DNA of 64,000 bases, from the NCBI RefSeq assembly GCF_023278565.1, contig NC_064679.1:3472001-3536000 (forward strand), given 5' to 3'. The position numbers and the translations under genes are program-made. The notes under the pieces are model-generated. The model did not search any database and was not told where the DNA came from. It saw nothing but the letters and a program-made list of their open reading frames with translations. Shown piece after piece: positions 1 to 11,046 of this stretch (positions are counted from its first letter, which is position 1; each line of letters opens with the position of its first letter). This stretch comes from Colletotrichum lupini. Its lineage: Eukaryota; Ascomycota; Sordariomycetes; Glomerellales; Glomerellaceae.

Positions 1-964
1 GTAGGTTACCATTGTCATGCTCCACACCGGGCCAGTCTCACTCAGCGTACCGGTTCCAAGCCCAGCTCCTCCGGTTCCTAGTGCCCATGTATCACAGCCA
101 CGACACCTCCACCATCATCGCATATGGCAATAATAGTGTCTAACGGATAACCGCAACTACCTGAGCACCCGCCACGATAATCACGTCTCCATCTCCCATT
201 CCACCTTCTACCTTCCACCGATACGCCTTTGCTCGGTCAAGGTACCTTATTCCTTCAACCACCATCTTGCCTATCATATTAAATCAACAATCAATTCCTG
301 TGGTACTGCACGAGCTGCCAAATCCCTGCAGCCGCAGTTACTGCCAGTCAAGCTCAACTCGCCTTCATTCATCATCCGTACCCACGAACCCACGAACTGA
401 TGCGATCGCGATACCCGACATACTTGCAGAGTGCATACTAAACCGTTGCCTGATGACTTGTGAGTTTATTAAGAATATCTTTCATGGCAATTGTTTCGCG
501 CTGTATTTAGTCCCGTCCACGCTCTCTGTACTTGCCTATCCTCCTCTGCTCCGCGACGTTGTCTAGGTAGTCTATGGCAGATGTCATCGTACGGCATTGC
601 CTATCCGTTCCCCAATGCTCGATATATCTTCACTGACCCGGCCCTCTTGAACGTTTGGCTGTCTAGCTGTTTGGCGGCTCTGAAGTTGACCTCGGCCCAT
701 TGTGTCTTTAGGAGCCTTTCGACGCCTGATCTCCCAATCATTGCGAGTTTTGAACCGTTGCCCATCCGCGGGGACGCCGGCAGCCAGCAGCGGCTTCTCC
801 CCATACTGCCCTTCAGCTAGAAGTACGACACCCTCAACCACCCACTCGAACTGCGATCCTTCCGTCTCATGATACGCGGATTTCCCCGCACATAAACGCC
901 TGCGCGATCATTTACCCTACTCGCGAATATTCCGGCGCACAGAAGCCCACGAAGCCCCGCCAAC
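1..964. other. Non-coding 5' region of SLA1
   Basis: No supportable gene. Short open frames on both strands here have no recognisable domain, overlap each other and show no codon pattern like the neighbours. The stretch most likely holds the SLA1 promoter and 5' leader, and perhaps the far end of an upstream spacer. Pyrimidine-rich tracts (for example around 180-260) and a CAACATGG start context at 962-969 fit a fungal leader. Confidence 0.6.
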
Positions 965-3900
965 ATGGGATTCTTAGGAGTCTATAAGGCCGTCTATGAC
1001 TACCTTCCCCAAGCCGAAGGCGAGCTTGCCATCAACGATGGGGATATTCTCTACGTGCTTGAGAAGAACGCCGAGGATGATTGGTGGAAAGCAAAGAAAA
1101 AGGCTAGTGCCGACGACGAAGAAGAACCCGAAGGTCTCGTTCCGAATAATTATGTAGAAGAAGTAGGCGCACCTGAGGCCGCTCCCACCGAGGCTTCATT
1201 CAGCGTAGCGATGTGTATACTAACTTCATCTCAGGCACAACCTGTCGCAAAGGCGCGCGCTCTGTTTGAATATACTAGGCAAACAGACGAGGAGCTTTCC
1301 TTCCCCGAAGATGCTGTCCTCGACGTCTACGACACATCGGACCCTGACTGGATTCTGGTCGGTCTAGATGACGATTATGGCTTCGTACCTGCCAATTACA
1401 TTGAAGTTGGCGAAGCAGAGGATACTGCGGCTCAACCTTCGCCGCCTCCAACGTTACCGTCACGCACAAGTTCTGCTTCTGCTGTCACGGAAAGCTATTC
1501 GGAGAGGCCGGAGTCTGCCTACACACCAACCAACTCTAACGATAACAATCCCGCGGCGGCTCTGGCAGGTGTAATGGCGGGTCGTTCCGTCCCTCCACCG
1601 CGCGCTGCTACTCCCCCAATGTCACCGCAGTCCCCAGCATCAGAGCCATCGGATGAGGAGCCGGTTAGAAGCCCGGCTCTGCCCGCCCGTCCAATTTCAC
1701 AGGTCGCACCGGCACCCGCACGTATCCAATCTCAAAGATCGATTGACACCCGTCTGTATGACCAGGAACCCGAAGTCGAAGAACCACCTTATCGTGCGCC
1801 TGGTGGATTCCACATGTACAATATCAACGAGATGGTATCCGTGATGGGCAAGCGGAAAAAGATGCCCACCACTCTAGGTATCAATCTAGCAACTGGGAAC
1901 ATATTGATTGCCCCGGAGCGTGCCCAGGATGGTCCCTCACAAGAGTGGACAGCGGAGAAGATGACCCATTACTCTCGCGAGGGTAAGCACGTGTTCTTGG
2001 AACTTGTCAGGCCGAGCAAAAGCGTAGATTTCCATGCTGGAGCCAAAGATACAGCTGAAGAGATTGTGGGCGCTCTAGGCGAACTAGCCGGTGCCGTCAG
2101 AGCAGAGGGACTCCGAGAGGTTATTCTTGCCGGCTCAGGAAAGGCACAGAAGAAAGGTCAAGTGCTTTACGATTTTATGGCTCAAGGCGACGACGAGGTC
2201 ACTGTTGCCGTTGGTGACGATGTCATCATAATCGACGACACCAAGAGCGAAGAATGGTGGCAGGTTCGGCGTGTTAAAAACGGCAAGGAGGGCGTCGTCC
2301 CGAGTAGTTATATCGAGGTCACAGGCTCCATCGCCCCACCCGCCAGCAACACCGGATTGAACGCGGCGAAGTCAACCGTCGAACAGAACCGCTTGGAAGA
2401 GATCAGGTTGACAAAGGAGGCTGTCAAAGCGGCTCAGAGGGACAGCTCACAGCAGGTAGGGCCAGGAATGCCTCTACCAAAGCGAGGCAGCAGTCTTATG
2501 GCAAGAGAAAATGGTAATAACTATGGGCAGCGGAGCAAACGCGAAAACGGACGTGGCGAAGGCGGCAGTCAAGGCCGATCCGGCAAATCTAGTAAGCAAT
2601 GACCCTCAGCCTTAGGTTCTGGTGTACACTCTGTACTAACACTATTGTTACAGAGCCGGATCCCGCCAAAGTGCGGACGTGGACGGACCGATCGAAGTCT
2701 TTCAGCGTCGACGCACAGTTCCTCGGACTCAAGGACGGCAAGATTAATCTGCATAAGATGAATGGCGTCAAGATTGCAGTTCCTGTGGCAAAAATGTCAG
2801 TGGAGGACCTCGAATACGTCGAACGTGCTACGGGCATTTCACTGGACGAAGACAAGCCATTGTCGAATGTCAAGAAAGCCAGGGCCTCACAAGCCAGAAA
2901 CTCGCCGCCTGCCGGAATCGGCGCCTCAGTTGGACAATCGCAGAAGCCCGAGTACGATTGGTTCCAGTTCTTCCTCACTTGCGATGTTGCCGTAGGCTTG
3001 TGCGAGCGATATGCACAGGCCTTCGCCAAGGACTCGATGGATGAAAGTGTACTTCCAGACGTTGACGCCTCGGTGCTTCGTAATCTGGGTCTTCGCGAAG
3101 GAGATATACTAAAAGTTATGCGTACACTGGACCAGAAGTTTGGCCGAGTGAAGAACGGCGCTGACAAGGCAAATGGAGAAGGCGACGGGGCTTCTGGAGG
3201 TCTCTTCTCTGGTCCTGGCGGGGCTCTCCGGAACAACACCAGAAAAGGCAGACCGGCACCCGCAGTGCAAACGAGTGATGTCGTGGACCCCAAGGCATTC
3301 ACTGCAAAGGGGTCCAGCCCGAGCGAAGACACCGACTCCAAGTCGCCTGCCTCTGCTTCAACAGCGACGGCCAAGACGATTAGTGGTTTTGATGATGATG
3401 CATGGGATGTGAAGCCCGCAAAGCAACCCCAAGAGCCCCCTCGCCCTGCCGCAGCTCCTACTCCGGCTTCAACTCAACCACCGGAACAACAAACACCGCC
3501 CCCTCAATTGCCTGCTCTCACTGGCTCCATGCAGGAATTGTCACTGCTGTCGAAGCCTCTGGAGCCGCAACGGACAGCCCAGCCGCCGGCGCCAAGCCCG
3601 GTCGTTGTTCAACCACCGGCACCGGTGCAGGCGCCTCAACCCACTGGAGCTACGCCGTCATTCTTTGACACCATCAGGCCGAGTTCTACAGGCTTGCCGA
3701 CATCCCAGCAAGCTACACAGCGGCAAAGGCCAGCCCCGCCTCCGTCTATGGCGACCACTGGCTCGCTGATGCTGCCACCGCCGTCGAGACCATTGTCAGC
3801 ACCTCAGACTGCTCAGCAGAGCGCCTTCGCGCCACCGCCTCTGATGCCTCAAATGACTGGCGTTTCCCACCAAACTTTCCAGAGTCAGGTGGCACCGCCA

Positions 3901-4573
3901 GGGCAGAGCATGAATGACCTGAATCAAGCACGTTTGCAGCAGCAGTATACCATGCAACAGCAGCAGCAGCAACAACCACAAATGCCACAGCAGCAGATGA
4001 ATGCCTATCCCGTGCCTCAGCAGCAACCAGTCCCGGGCGTGATGGGCTTCAACCCTGGCATGCAGCAGACTGGTGGACAGTTTATGCAGTCGATGCAGCA
4101 GCCAATGATGACAGGCGCGCCTTCTCAAAGCCCTTTCGCGGATCCTCAAAGGCAAAGCCAGTTCTCCCCAATGCAGGCGCAACCCACCGGCTTTCCTGGT
4201 CAGTTCGGACAGCTCCAGGGTTTCAATGCGCAACCCACCGGAAGCATCAACTCATTCTTGCCCCCTGCCATGGAGCCGCAAAGAACCGGCATGCCTGGCT
4301 TCCAACCGCAGCAAACTGGCATGGGAGGATTCAACAATATGGGCAGCGCCGGGCTTCAAGCACCGGTGCAGCCTTTGCAACCTCAGAAGACAGGTCCTCC
4401 TCCGCCGGTTCGCTTCGGAGTTACAGGCGACGCAAAGAAGTTGATGCCGCAGGCTACAGGCCGGCGGGCCAATCTCTCACAAGCAAGTCAGTATACACAT
4501 TCTCATCTACAGGGTTCCTGCAGGATTTTGCTAACTGGAATATCTAGCTCCCAACAACCCCTTCGGTTTCTAA
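965..4573 (+). CDS. SLA1: SLA1, endocytic actin-patch adaptor
   Basis: Actin cytoskeleton-regulatory complex protein acting at cortical endocytic sites with Pan1/End3 and Las17. Proposed exons: 965-1162, 1235-2591, 2654-4486, 4548-4573 (1137 aa). Two N-terminal SH3 domains (start MGFLGVYKAVYDY; second from ARALFEYTRQ) and a third (GQVLYDFMAQGDDE) are visible. The SHD1 domain begins KPDPAKVRTWTDRS right after intron 2, followed by a SAM-like SHD2 (YDWFQFFLTCDVAVGLCERY). A long Pro/Gln-rich tail carries about a dozen xxTG repeats (QPTG, QQTG, QKTG, QATG), the class phosphorylated by Ark1/Prk1 kinases in yeast. The 26-nt last exon encodes TPNNPFGF, ending in an EH-domain-binding NPF motif. Intron 1 is the weak point: an in-frame 72-bp segment with TACTAAC and CAG. 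Its removal joins VEE to AQPVAKAR as I recall in homologues, but reading through is also open. Confidence 0.93.
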
Positions 4574-5143
4574 TTGCATATCCATCTCCGTTCTTGATGG
4601 ACTCGTCTTCAGGATTGGAGCGAGCGAATCCACTGGCCGCATTTCCCCCTTTCTAAACACACGCTGCATAGCATAGGTGCCATGTGTGTTTACCACCGTC
4701 TTACCAGTGTACGTACATAGATGTACTTAATACTACTTCTTTGACCTTGCTTTCGGCATCAATGTGAAGCTCGTGATGATTCAAGCCGTCGCTCTAGTAA
4801 GTTTGTCTTTGAAGAGCATGGCAAAGTCAAGCAGGAGATGGGAGGCATGTAGGCAGTGCTGAAGGATGAGACAGAAAAAGGCTGTGTCTTTCAAGCTGGT
4901 GTGTCTGAACAGCGCAAGTTATACGAAATACTGATCTATAGATTATGTAAAACAATAAGCAGTAAGTCACCTGCCACCCACGTGCAAAGATTGGGCAGCA
5001 TCCTACCGTATATTTGTACACTTCCTCGTTCCGCCTAGGGCTGTTATCATTCAGCTTCCTCACACAAAACGCTGTCAAAGTTGGAAAGCACTCTTCGACA
5101 CACGACGACATGCAAATGGCCCGCCCCTTCCCCTAGAATCGCT
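4574..5143. other. Convergent 3' spacer SLA1 / TLC gene
   Basis: Two genes end head to head here. The stretch should hold both 3' UTRs and polyadenylation signals. Only tiny open frames occur and none is convincing. Confidence 0.6.
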
Positions 5144-6212
5144 CTATGCCTTGCGCCGACGGGCTTGAGTTGCGGGAGATGCTGCTGTGGCCTTGGCAGT
5201 AGAGGGCTCGATCGTAGCTTGCTTGTCTGTTGACTTCGCCGGCTGGAATCTCTTCCGAACCGCGCGAATCATCATGATGAACCAGTAGAAGTTCAAGCTG
5301 TTGAGAGTTATATTGCTCATCAGGTACGTCACGGCTAGCCAAGTTGGCACCGTTGATGTCGCCGTCGCAAACCTCATAACACCAGTCGGAGCGAGCACCG
5401 CGCCTGTTTCCGGAGAAATCTCTTTGGACAGGACGGGATGTGCATTGATTGCAGCGTAGATGTCCGAAAAGACCTTGACGGACTGGTATGTTCCGTATAC
5501 GAGGCGGCAGGAGAAGAACGTGAATAAGAGCATGAGGCCGTTGTAGAGTTGCGCGCGAGACCCAGTCATTCCCAGCTTGTCAAAGAACCAGTGGATGTTG
5601 AGGAAGGGCGTGGATAGCTCCCATAGGATGAAGATGCAGCCATAGTAGTTGAGAAAGGGTCGCTGATTGATTGACAGAGGTCAGCGAGAGAGACATGAAT
5701 ATAGAGCACTTCGTCCGAGGCAGACTTACGAATCCAAGAGAGAAGACAAACAGGGCGCTGACAGCATGAGCCAAAGTGCCGAGTCCAAAGACATCCATGT
5801 TGAGACTCGTGACGACCAAATCCCACAGGAAGTAGCCAGCGGCAAGGCCCTGGATCATACCGGCAGCACCAGTGTATCCCCACATGCGGGCTTGCCAATC
5901 CATCGTGCTACGCTCCTCATCAACCAACATGACCCAGAGGGCCAAGCCATTGATGAGAAGGCTCTGGACAAGAGAGACGACATGGGCGTCCCAGTTTATG
6001 CGTCTCTTACGGGGTAGATCGAGGTATTTGCGGCCCACTATCAATCGCGACAGTAACGGAGACACGGGGTAGTAAATGACCGAGTAGAGAAGGGCTGAGG
6101 CGAGAACTTCGTGGATGTGGATCGGCAGTGTCGGCAGCGAGAAGTAGTCAGCAAAGGGCTGAGTCGCCTTGACGAGCCATGGCAGTGGCTCGAGAAAGAA
6201 AGGATCTTTCAT
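5144..6212 (-). CDS. TLC-domain multipass membrane protein (TMEM56/DUF887-like)
   Basis: Two exons on the minus strand, 6212-5730 and 5662-5144, give 333 aa. The donor CGTAAGT and acceptor ATCAG are clear, and splicing turns SLGF into SLGF-RPFLNYYG in frame. Several hydrophobic segments are seen (SALLYSVIYYPVSPLL, VSLVQSLLINGLALWVML, MLLFTFFSCRLVYGTY, LTYLMSNITLNSLNFYWF-like end). The TLC hallmarks are INWDAHVVSLVQS near residue 75, a GYFLWDLVV segment and HAVSALFVFSLGF. The order matches fungal TMEM56/TLCD-type proteins of the ER/Golgi lipid family rather than ceramide synthases, since the Lag1 double-His motif is absent. The C-terminus is Lys/Arg/Ala-rich (ending ARRRKA), possibly an ER-retention-like tail. 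Substrate unknown. Confidence 0.85.
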
Positions 6213-7459
6213 TCTTTGTGTTGACGCCTTGATTCGAGTTCAGCTATCTGCTTCTGCTGTGGAGGGTCTTGAAAGCTGCTTCGGTTCGGGAGTGACAGGA
6301 GACTGTGGTATACTGGGGAGACGGACGAGAGTGGGCTGCGTGGCTTGATTGCGGCGCTGGACGTTTGGGATGTCTTCCTTTTCAAGGTATTCTTCGACAG
6401 GAAGATTCTGTCACCGGATCGATTTGTCAGTCTATCAAATGCTTGAGGTGAACGAGACAAGATAAACAAACGTGAGCAATGAGTGAGTGGTTCAAGGTCT
6501 CGTGTGGCTATGAAGCAGGCGAGGTAAAGCAGGGGTCGGCGCGCGGGGAGCAGACGGATTGTTGGGGAAGCTAAGCTTGATGGAGGAGGACCCTTGAAGA
6601 CTTGTAGCACCTGGCCACCCGCCAGCTGCGTCGTGACTTTAAGAGGTGCCCTGAGTTGAGCACTGGGCACAGAGGTGGGGGCGGCCGTGAGCACAGGTTC
6701 ACAGACAAGAAGTGTTTCTCGGGCCGTTGTTTTCGAGGCCGTTTCCGCCTGCGCCCTAACTTTGTCTTTTTATTAGCTACCTTGCGCGTCAGCTGCACTA
6801 TGGTTAGGGGTCGTGGGATGCTATGGCCAGAACTAGCTGTCCGTCTCATGATGGCATCACACGCCTAGGTAGCGCAGTGTAGTTGATCGAGGCGGTGCTA
6901 TGAAGTGAACCGTAGTAAAGGAAATCGGCGGGGGACTGGCCCCAGTTCCAACCCTTTATTGCTTGGGTACGGGATCCGTACATACTGCAATATGAATACT
7001 GAAATAATCAGTAATCAGCGCCCAGGAGGTTCAAACATTCCTGCGCACGCGGCCATCCGTGCTGGTGCACTTGTGTCCGATCTTGAATGCTACCTACCCA
7101 AGCGATTTCTCCAATAGCATGGTGCCTAGACTGTGGGGAGGCCAGGTGAGACCAACAGCATACCTAGCTGGAGTCCTCGCTTTAAATGGTTTTCTGCTTA
7201 AATTCATCGGCATAGCTTTCGGTAACAGGGTAGGTACTCAAGCTATGGTACCTTACTCCGACCCTACACTACCTTAGTCAGGTGGATGCCTTTCGGTGTG
7301 CACCTACCAAGCTACCTTATCTTGAGGTAGCCTGCTGGTGGTGCCACCACTTGCTCCTGCCCCAAAGTGACAGAAAACCCTTTGTTCTATCCAATGACAT
7401 CTACCTGCTGCCCAAGGTAGTTATCAACAGCAACTTTCCAATGTGAACAAGCCGCCAAT
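6213..7459. promoter_or_regulatory. Divergent promoter region, TLC gene / COG8
   Basis: About 1.25 kb between two divergent start codons. The COG8-proximal half (7,090-7,430) has repeated CTACC, AGGTA and GGTACC words. A 161-codon open frame on the minus strand (6694-6209) overlaps the TLC-gene start by ATGA. It is Ser/Pro/Arg-rich, matches nothing I know, and is more likely 5' leader than a gene. Confidence 0.5.
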
Positions 7460-8794
7460 ATGGCTGATGTTCTCCTTGATTTACTCGATGCTCGGCAGTC
7501 TACGAGCCTCGATACCGACGCCAATGCTCTGTTCAACCCGACAACTAGGTCAACCAAGCTCGCATACCTGTCCCACCTCGCTGATCAGAGTCCGGAAGCA
7601 CTAGCCTCGACTGAGCCTCAATCCCTGGCCCAGACATCACATTCACTTCTCCTCTCGCTCCAAGGGGTCTCAAAGCGCTCTCACAAATCCATCATCGACT
7701 CGGCTTCAAACCACACTGGCCTGACCCGCGCATTGCCCACTCTTGTTGCAGACACGGCAGACCTGCGCAATGCCATTCCCAAGCTCGAATCAGAGGCCCT
7801 GCGCTTTTCCACCATCTACAGTAAATCCAGGGACAACGAGGACTTGGCCGAAAGGAAACGCGCCTTACTGCTACTACGCAATGTTGAACGTCTCGTCGAC
7901 GTGCTGGAACTTCCTACCCTCCTCTCTTCCGCCATCAATACTGTTCCTGCTAATTACGCGTCCGCTCTCGATCTCAATGCCCACATTCGGAGACTTCATG
8001 GCTTGTATTCATCTTCGCCGCTGGTCGACCTCGTTTCCCAACAAGCTGACGAGGCCATCGTGAAGATGACGGCCGATCTCATCGCTGCGCTCAAGTCCCC
8101 TGGACTCAAGCTGGCCGCATCACTGCGAACGATCAGCTGGCTCAGAAGAGTGCTTCCGGACATGTCTTCAATGAGCTCCACGAGCCGCGGTTCTCAGGAA
8201 CACACCCTCTCACTACTTTTCCTCTGTTGCCGCGTAGCCACCTTGGACGCTACCTTGGGGGCTTTACAACCCCTTCGTGAGCTAGCTGATGACGAGAGGC
8301 AGAGGCAACTGAGCGCCAATCAACAGTCCTGGTCAGGCGGGCAGCAGACAGAAAAGTATCTCAAACGCTATGTCGAGATCTTCCGTGAGCAGAGCTTCAG
8401 CGTTGTCTCCATGTTCAAGAGCATATTTCCCAGCACTGGATATCAGACCGGAACTACTTACGACGACGAGGATCCTTTTAGACCCATGCCATCAACGCTA
8501 TCGACATTCCCACTTCATCTTGTGGAGATGCTTCTCGAAACCTTGACAATATATCTTCCGGTTGTGAAAGACCAAGCAGCAAGGGATAGTATCCTCACTC
8601 AAGTTTTGTACTGTTCAGGGAGTTTGGGCAGGCTCGGAGGTGATTTTGGGATGCTCTTGGCAACCTTGGGGGACGAACACGAAGTAACGAAACAGTCTGA
8701 ATGGGTTGACATAGTCAAGAAGCACCGATTACTTTCTGGGCGCCTTGAATCGGTTATCGGCGACTTCAAGGCGACAGGGGCCAAAGAGGCGTAA
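7460..8794 (+). CDS. COG8: Conserved oligomeric Golgi complex subunit 8
   Basis: Single-exon 444-aa protein of the Dor1/COG8 family, a lobe B subunit of the COG tether for retrograde vesicles within the Golgi. Recognisable features are an N-terminal helical LAYLSHLADQSPEAL, the SLAQTSHSLLLSLQ region that pairs with other COG subunits, LLLLRNVERLVDVLELPTLL, SALDLNAHIRRL, the LKSPGLKLAASLRTISWLRR segment, and QTEKYLKRYVEIFREQSF followed by VSMFKSIFP. The start context AATATGGCTGATG is good and no upstream ATG is in frame nearby. The stop codon lies inside a GTAAGT word (8791-8797), so a further 3' exon cannot be excluded, but the C-terminus already looks complete for the fungal family. Confidence 0.88.
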   Translation: MADVLLDLLDARQSTSLDTDANALFNPTTRSTKLAYLSHLADQSPEALASTEPQSLAQTSHSLLLSLQGVSKRSHKSIIDSASNHTGLTRALPTLVADTADLRNAIPKLESEALRFSTIYSKSRDNEDLAERKRALLLLRNVERLVDVLELPTLLSSAINTVPANYASALDLNAHIRRLHGLYSSSPLVDLVSQQADEAIVKMTADLIAALKSPGLKLAASLRTISWLRRVLPDMSSMSSTSRGSQEHTLSLLFLCCRVATLDATLGALQPLRELADDERQRQLSANQQSWSGGQQTEKYLKRYVEIFREQSFSVVSMFKSIFPSTGYQTGTTYDDEDPFRPMPSTLSTFPLHLVEMLLETLTIYLPVVKDQAARDSILTQVLYCSGSLGRLGGDFGMLLATLGDEHEVTKQSEWVDIVKKHRLLSGRLESVIGDFKATGAKEA

Positions 8795-9621
8795 GTCCCG
8801 AGTTGTTGCTAGTCGTGGTAACGTGCTCGGGGCACGTTCAAAGGAGGATGACTACAAAGGCGGAAGGCAGGGTCGAAGGCAGGGTCGATGGCAGGGTCGA
8901 TGGCAGGGTCGAAGGCAAGGTGGAAGGCGAGTCCACAAAGCGGAAAATCATCTCCACCTCTTGAAAAGGAGGTTCGACAGCATGTTAGTCATCGTAAGCA
9001 GTTGGCATTATGTTTCTCGCTGCGCTCGGATAGCACCAAACCGGCAGACGAGAGCATTATGCTCTCGAGTAGCTCACCGGATACAACCAGAGGTTCATGT
9101 TTCTTCAACGTTGTGTGAGCAAACGTCGAGAATCGGGTCAGGAACGCCGGGCCTGCCGGAGGCTACCTGACCGGAAAGACCCGGTCGGACCCATAGGATT
9201 CATATGTATATAACCGTCATTACACCGATTATTGCTCCCTGACTTTCTGCTAAGCGTTGCCCGATACGGCTAGCGACTCAGAAGCACCGACCTGCCTTGA
9301 CGACCTTGCCTTACCTCAACTTAGCTACCTCATGTGCTTATGTAGATATCTAGCTACCCTGCCAGCCGTTCTGAAAAGTCATCACAACTTGTAATCATTC
9401 TTCCCTTCTCATTCTGCCTTGAAGTCCATCACATCTGCTTAGGCAAACTGTATATTTAGGATAAGAACGTCTTCGGTTATTGACGCAATGGCATTTGCTT
9501 GTAACACTCATTTCCACACATAAAACAAACTCGCCGCCGCACCACCCGATATTGCACCGCAGTTCGCCCAGTATCATCTCCCCGTCTAAAAGATACGACA
9601 ACAGCTCTCTCAGAAGTCCCC
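8795..9621. other. Spacer COG8 to HEM25
   Basis: COG8 3' region, a 12-bp minisatellite (8,861-8,935), then about 600 bp of pyrimidine-rich sequence with ACCTTGCCTTACCT-type motifs near 9,300-9,360, which is probably HEM25 promoter and leader. No gene seen. Confidence 0.55.
8861..8935 (+). repeat. 12-bp GC-rich minisatellite
   Basis: About five tandem copies of a GGCAGGGTCGAW unit with A/T exchange at two positions and one decayed copy (GGCAAGGTGGAA). It begins some 65 bp after the COG8 stop and so lies in the likely 3' UTR. Confidence 0.85.
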
Positions 9622-10738
9622 ATGTCTCAACAGGCGACTCCGGGCCGCACAAAATCATGTAAGAAGAGGACAGGCACACTTATTCACCTGCCACTGTCTG
9701 GTCATACGCATGACTCCCTGCGAGCTGCCACTTTGAAATTCTTCTCTAAACTCACCTGTGATCGAGGCTGCGCTGACCTGTCCCTCTCCTCTCACAGCTC
9801 GACATTTCGTTGCTGGACTAGGTTCCGGCATTGCATCGGCAGTGCTGCTGCAACCGCTTGACCTACTCAAGACTCGTGTTCAACAATCTGGCCACCGGTC
9901 ACTGACGTCGTATCTCAGGGAGGTTGCCGCTGCTCCCAACAAGATCCAGACGCTTTGGCGCGGCACAATCCCGTCAGCCCTCAGGACCGGCTTCGGTTCG
10001 GCCCTCTACTTCACATCCCTCAACTCCATCCGCCAGCATGTGGCCCAGTCGCGCTTATTGAGCCAAGCCGCCGGCAACAGGGCAGCACACTCGTCCTCAC
10101 TACCGACGCTAACCCCATCGGCCAATCTGGTCGCCGGCGCCGTCGCCAGGACGTTTGCCGGTTTTGTCCTCATGCCGTTGACCGTCATCAAGGTTCGATA
10201 TGAATCCAATTTGTATTCCTACAAATCCCTACTCGGCGCGTCTTCGGACATATACAGGACGAATGGTCCGCGAGGATTCTTTGCTGGCTTCGGTGCTACC
10301 GCCGTCCGTGATGCACCTTACGCGGGCATGTATGTATTGTTCTACGAGCTGCTCAAGAAGCAGCTTAGCAGTCTGTCTACTCGAAAAGACAGTCCCAATC
10401 CGAATCGCCCCGTCGCCATTACAACATCACATGCAACGCTAGTCAATTTCAGCTCTGCCGTCATGGCGGGTGGAGCGTGCTCCGTCATCTCGAATCCTTT
10501 CGATGCTATCAAAACGAGGATTCAACTGCAGCCAGCTGTTTACAGAAACATGTACCAGGCTTGCCAGAAGATGATTTCGGAAGAAGGTGTTCGGTCACTT
10601 ATGGATGGTGTTGCGCTCCGCATGAGCAGAAAAGCAATGAGTTCAGCTTTGGCCTGGACTGTGTATGAAGAACTGATGAGAAGAGCTGAACGCACTTGGT
10701 CCTCAAACTTGACGACGACAACGACAGCGGAGCCATAG
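9622..10738 (+). CDS. HEM25: Mitochondrial glycine carrier (SLC25A38/Hem25)
   Basis: Inner-membrane mitochondrial carrier that imports glycine for 5-aminolevulinate and haem synthesis. Two exons, 9622-9658 and 9798-10738 (325 aa). Splicing the 139-bp intron joins [12 protein letters not shown] to [11 protein letters not shown], the expected family N-terminus. Starting at the internal ATG 9758 would read intron sequence and give a spurious leader. All three carrier repeats show the signature: [16 protein letters not shown] and PFDAIKTR. The non-acidic Thr in the second repeat is usual in SLC25A38. Glycine-carrier-like blocks [12 protein letters not shown] and [14 protein letters not shown] are present. 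The C-terminus is a short Thr-rich tail. The gene converges with the next one at a 308-bp spacer. Confidence 0.92.
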
Positions 10739-11046
10739 CGAATGCGCACTCCAACATACAATCCCAACTTGATCCACTGAAAGAAACCCAACGTCCCGCA
10801 AAGACGACTTGTACTAGTAGCCGATGGTATATATTTCCCCCGAGAAAGAACAAATAATCTGGGAAGCTCTAATAGAGCGTTGGGCATCTAAGATATCTTG
10901 TGTGGTGTGATTGTAGGATGTTGTCCCAGACACAAACACCCATCCTCGCCTTCGATGCGATAAGAAGTTTGATGTACTCGGTCCAAATGGCGACCAAAAT
11001 GTCGCCTTTCCCCCCTCCTTTCCTTCCTCCCCCTTTCCTCCTCAAA
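10739..11046. other. Convergent 3' spacer HEM25 / coiled-coil gene
   Basis: 308 bp between two stop codons. A strong polypyrimidine run (CCCCCCTCC-like, 11,010-11,045) lies at the minus-strand gene's end. Nothing coding. Confidence 0.5.

Noticed and set aside
1205..1234. 30-bp intron in SLA1 with donor GTAGCG
   Set aside because: Too short for a fungal spliceosomal intron. The donor at 1,163 gives 72 bp and the expected joint.
8791..8797. GTAAGT at the COG8 stop as a real splice donor
   Set aside because: No acceptor followed by family-like sequence downstream, and the C-terminus already looks complete.
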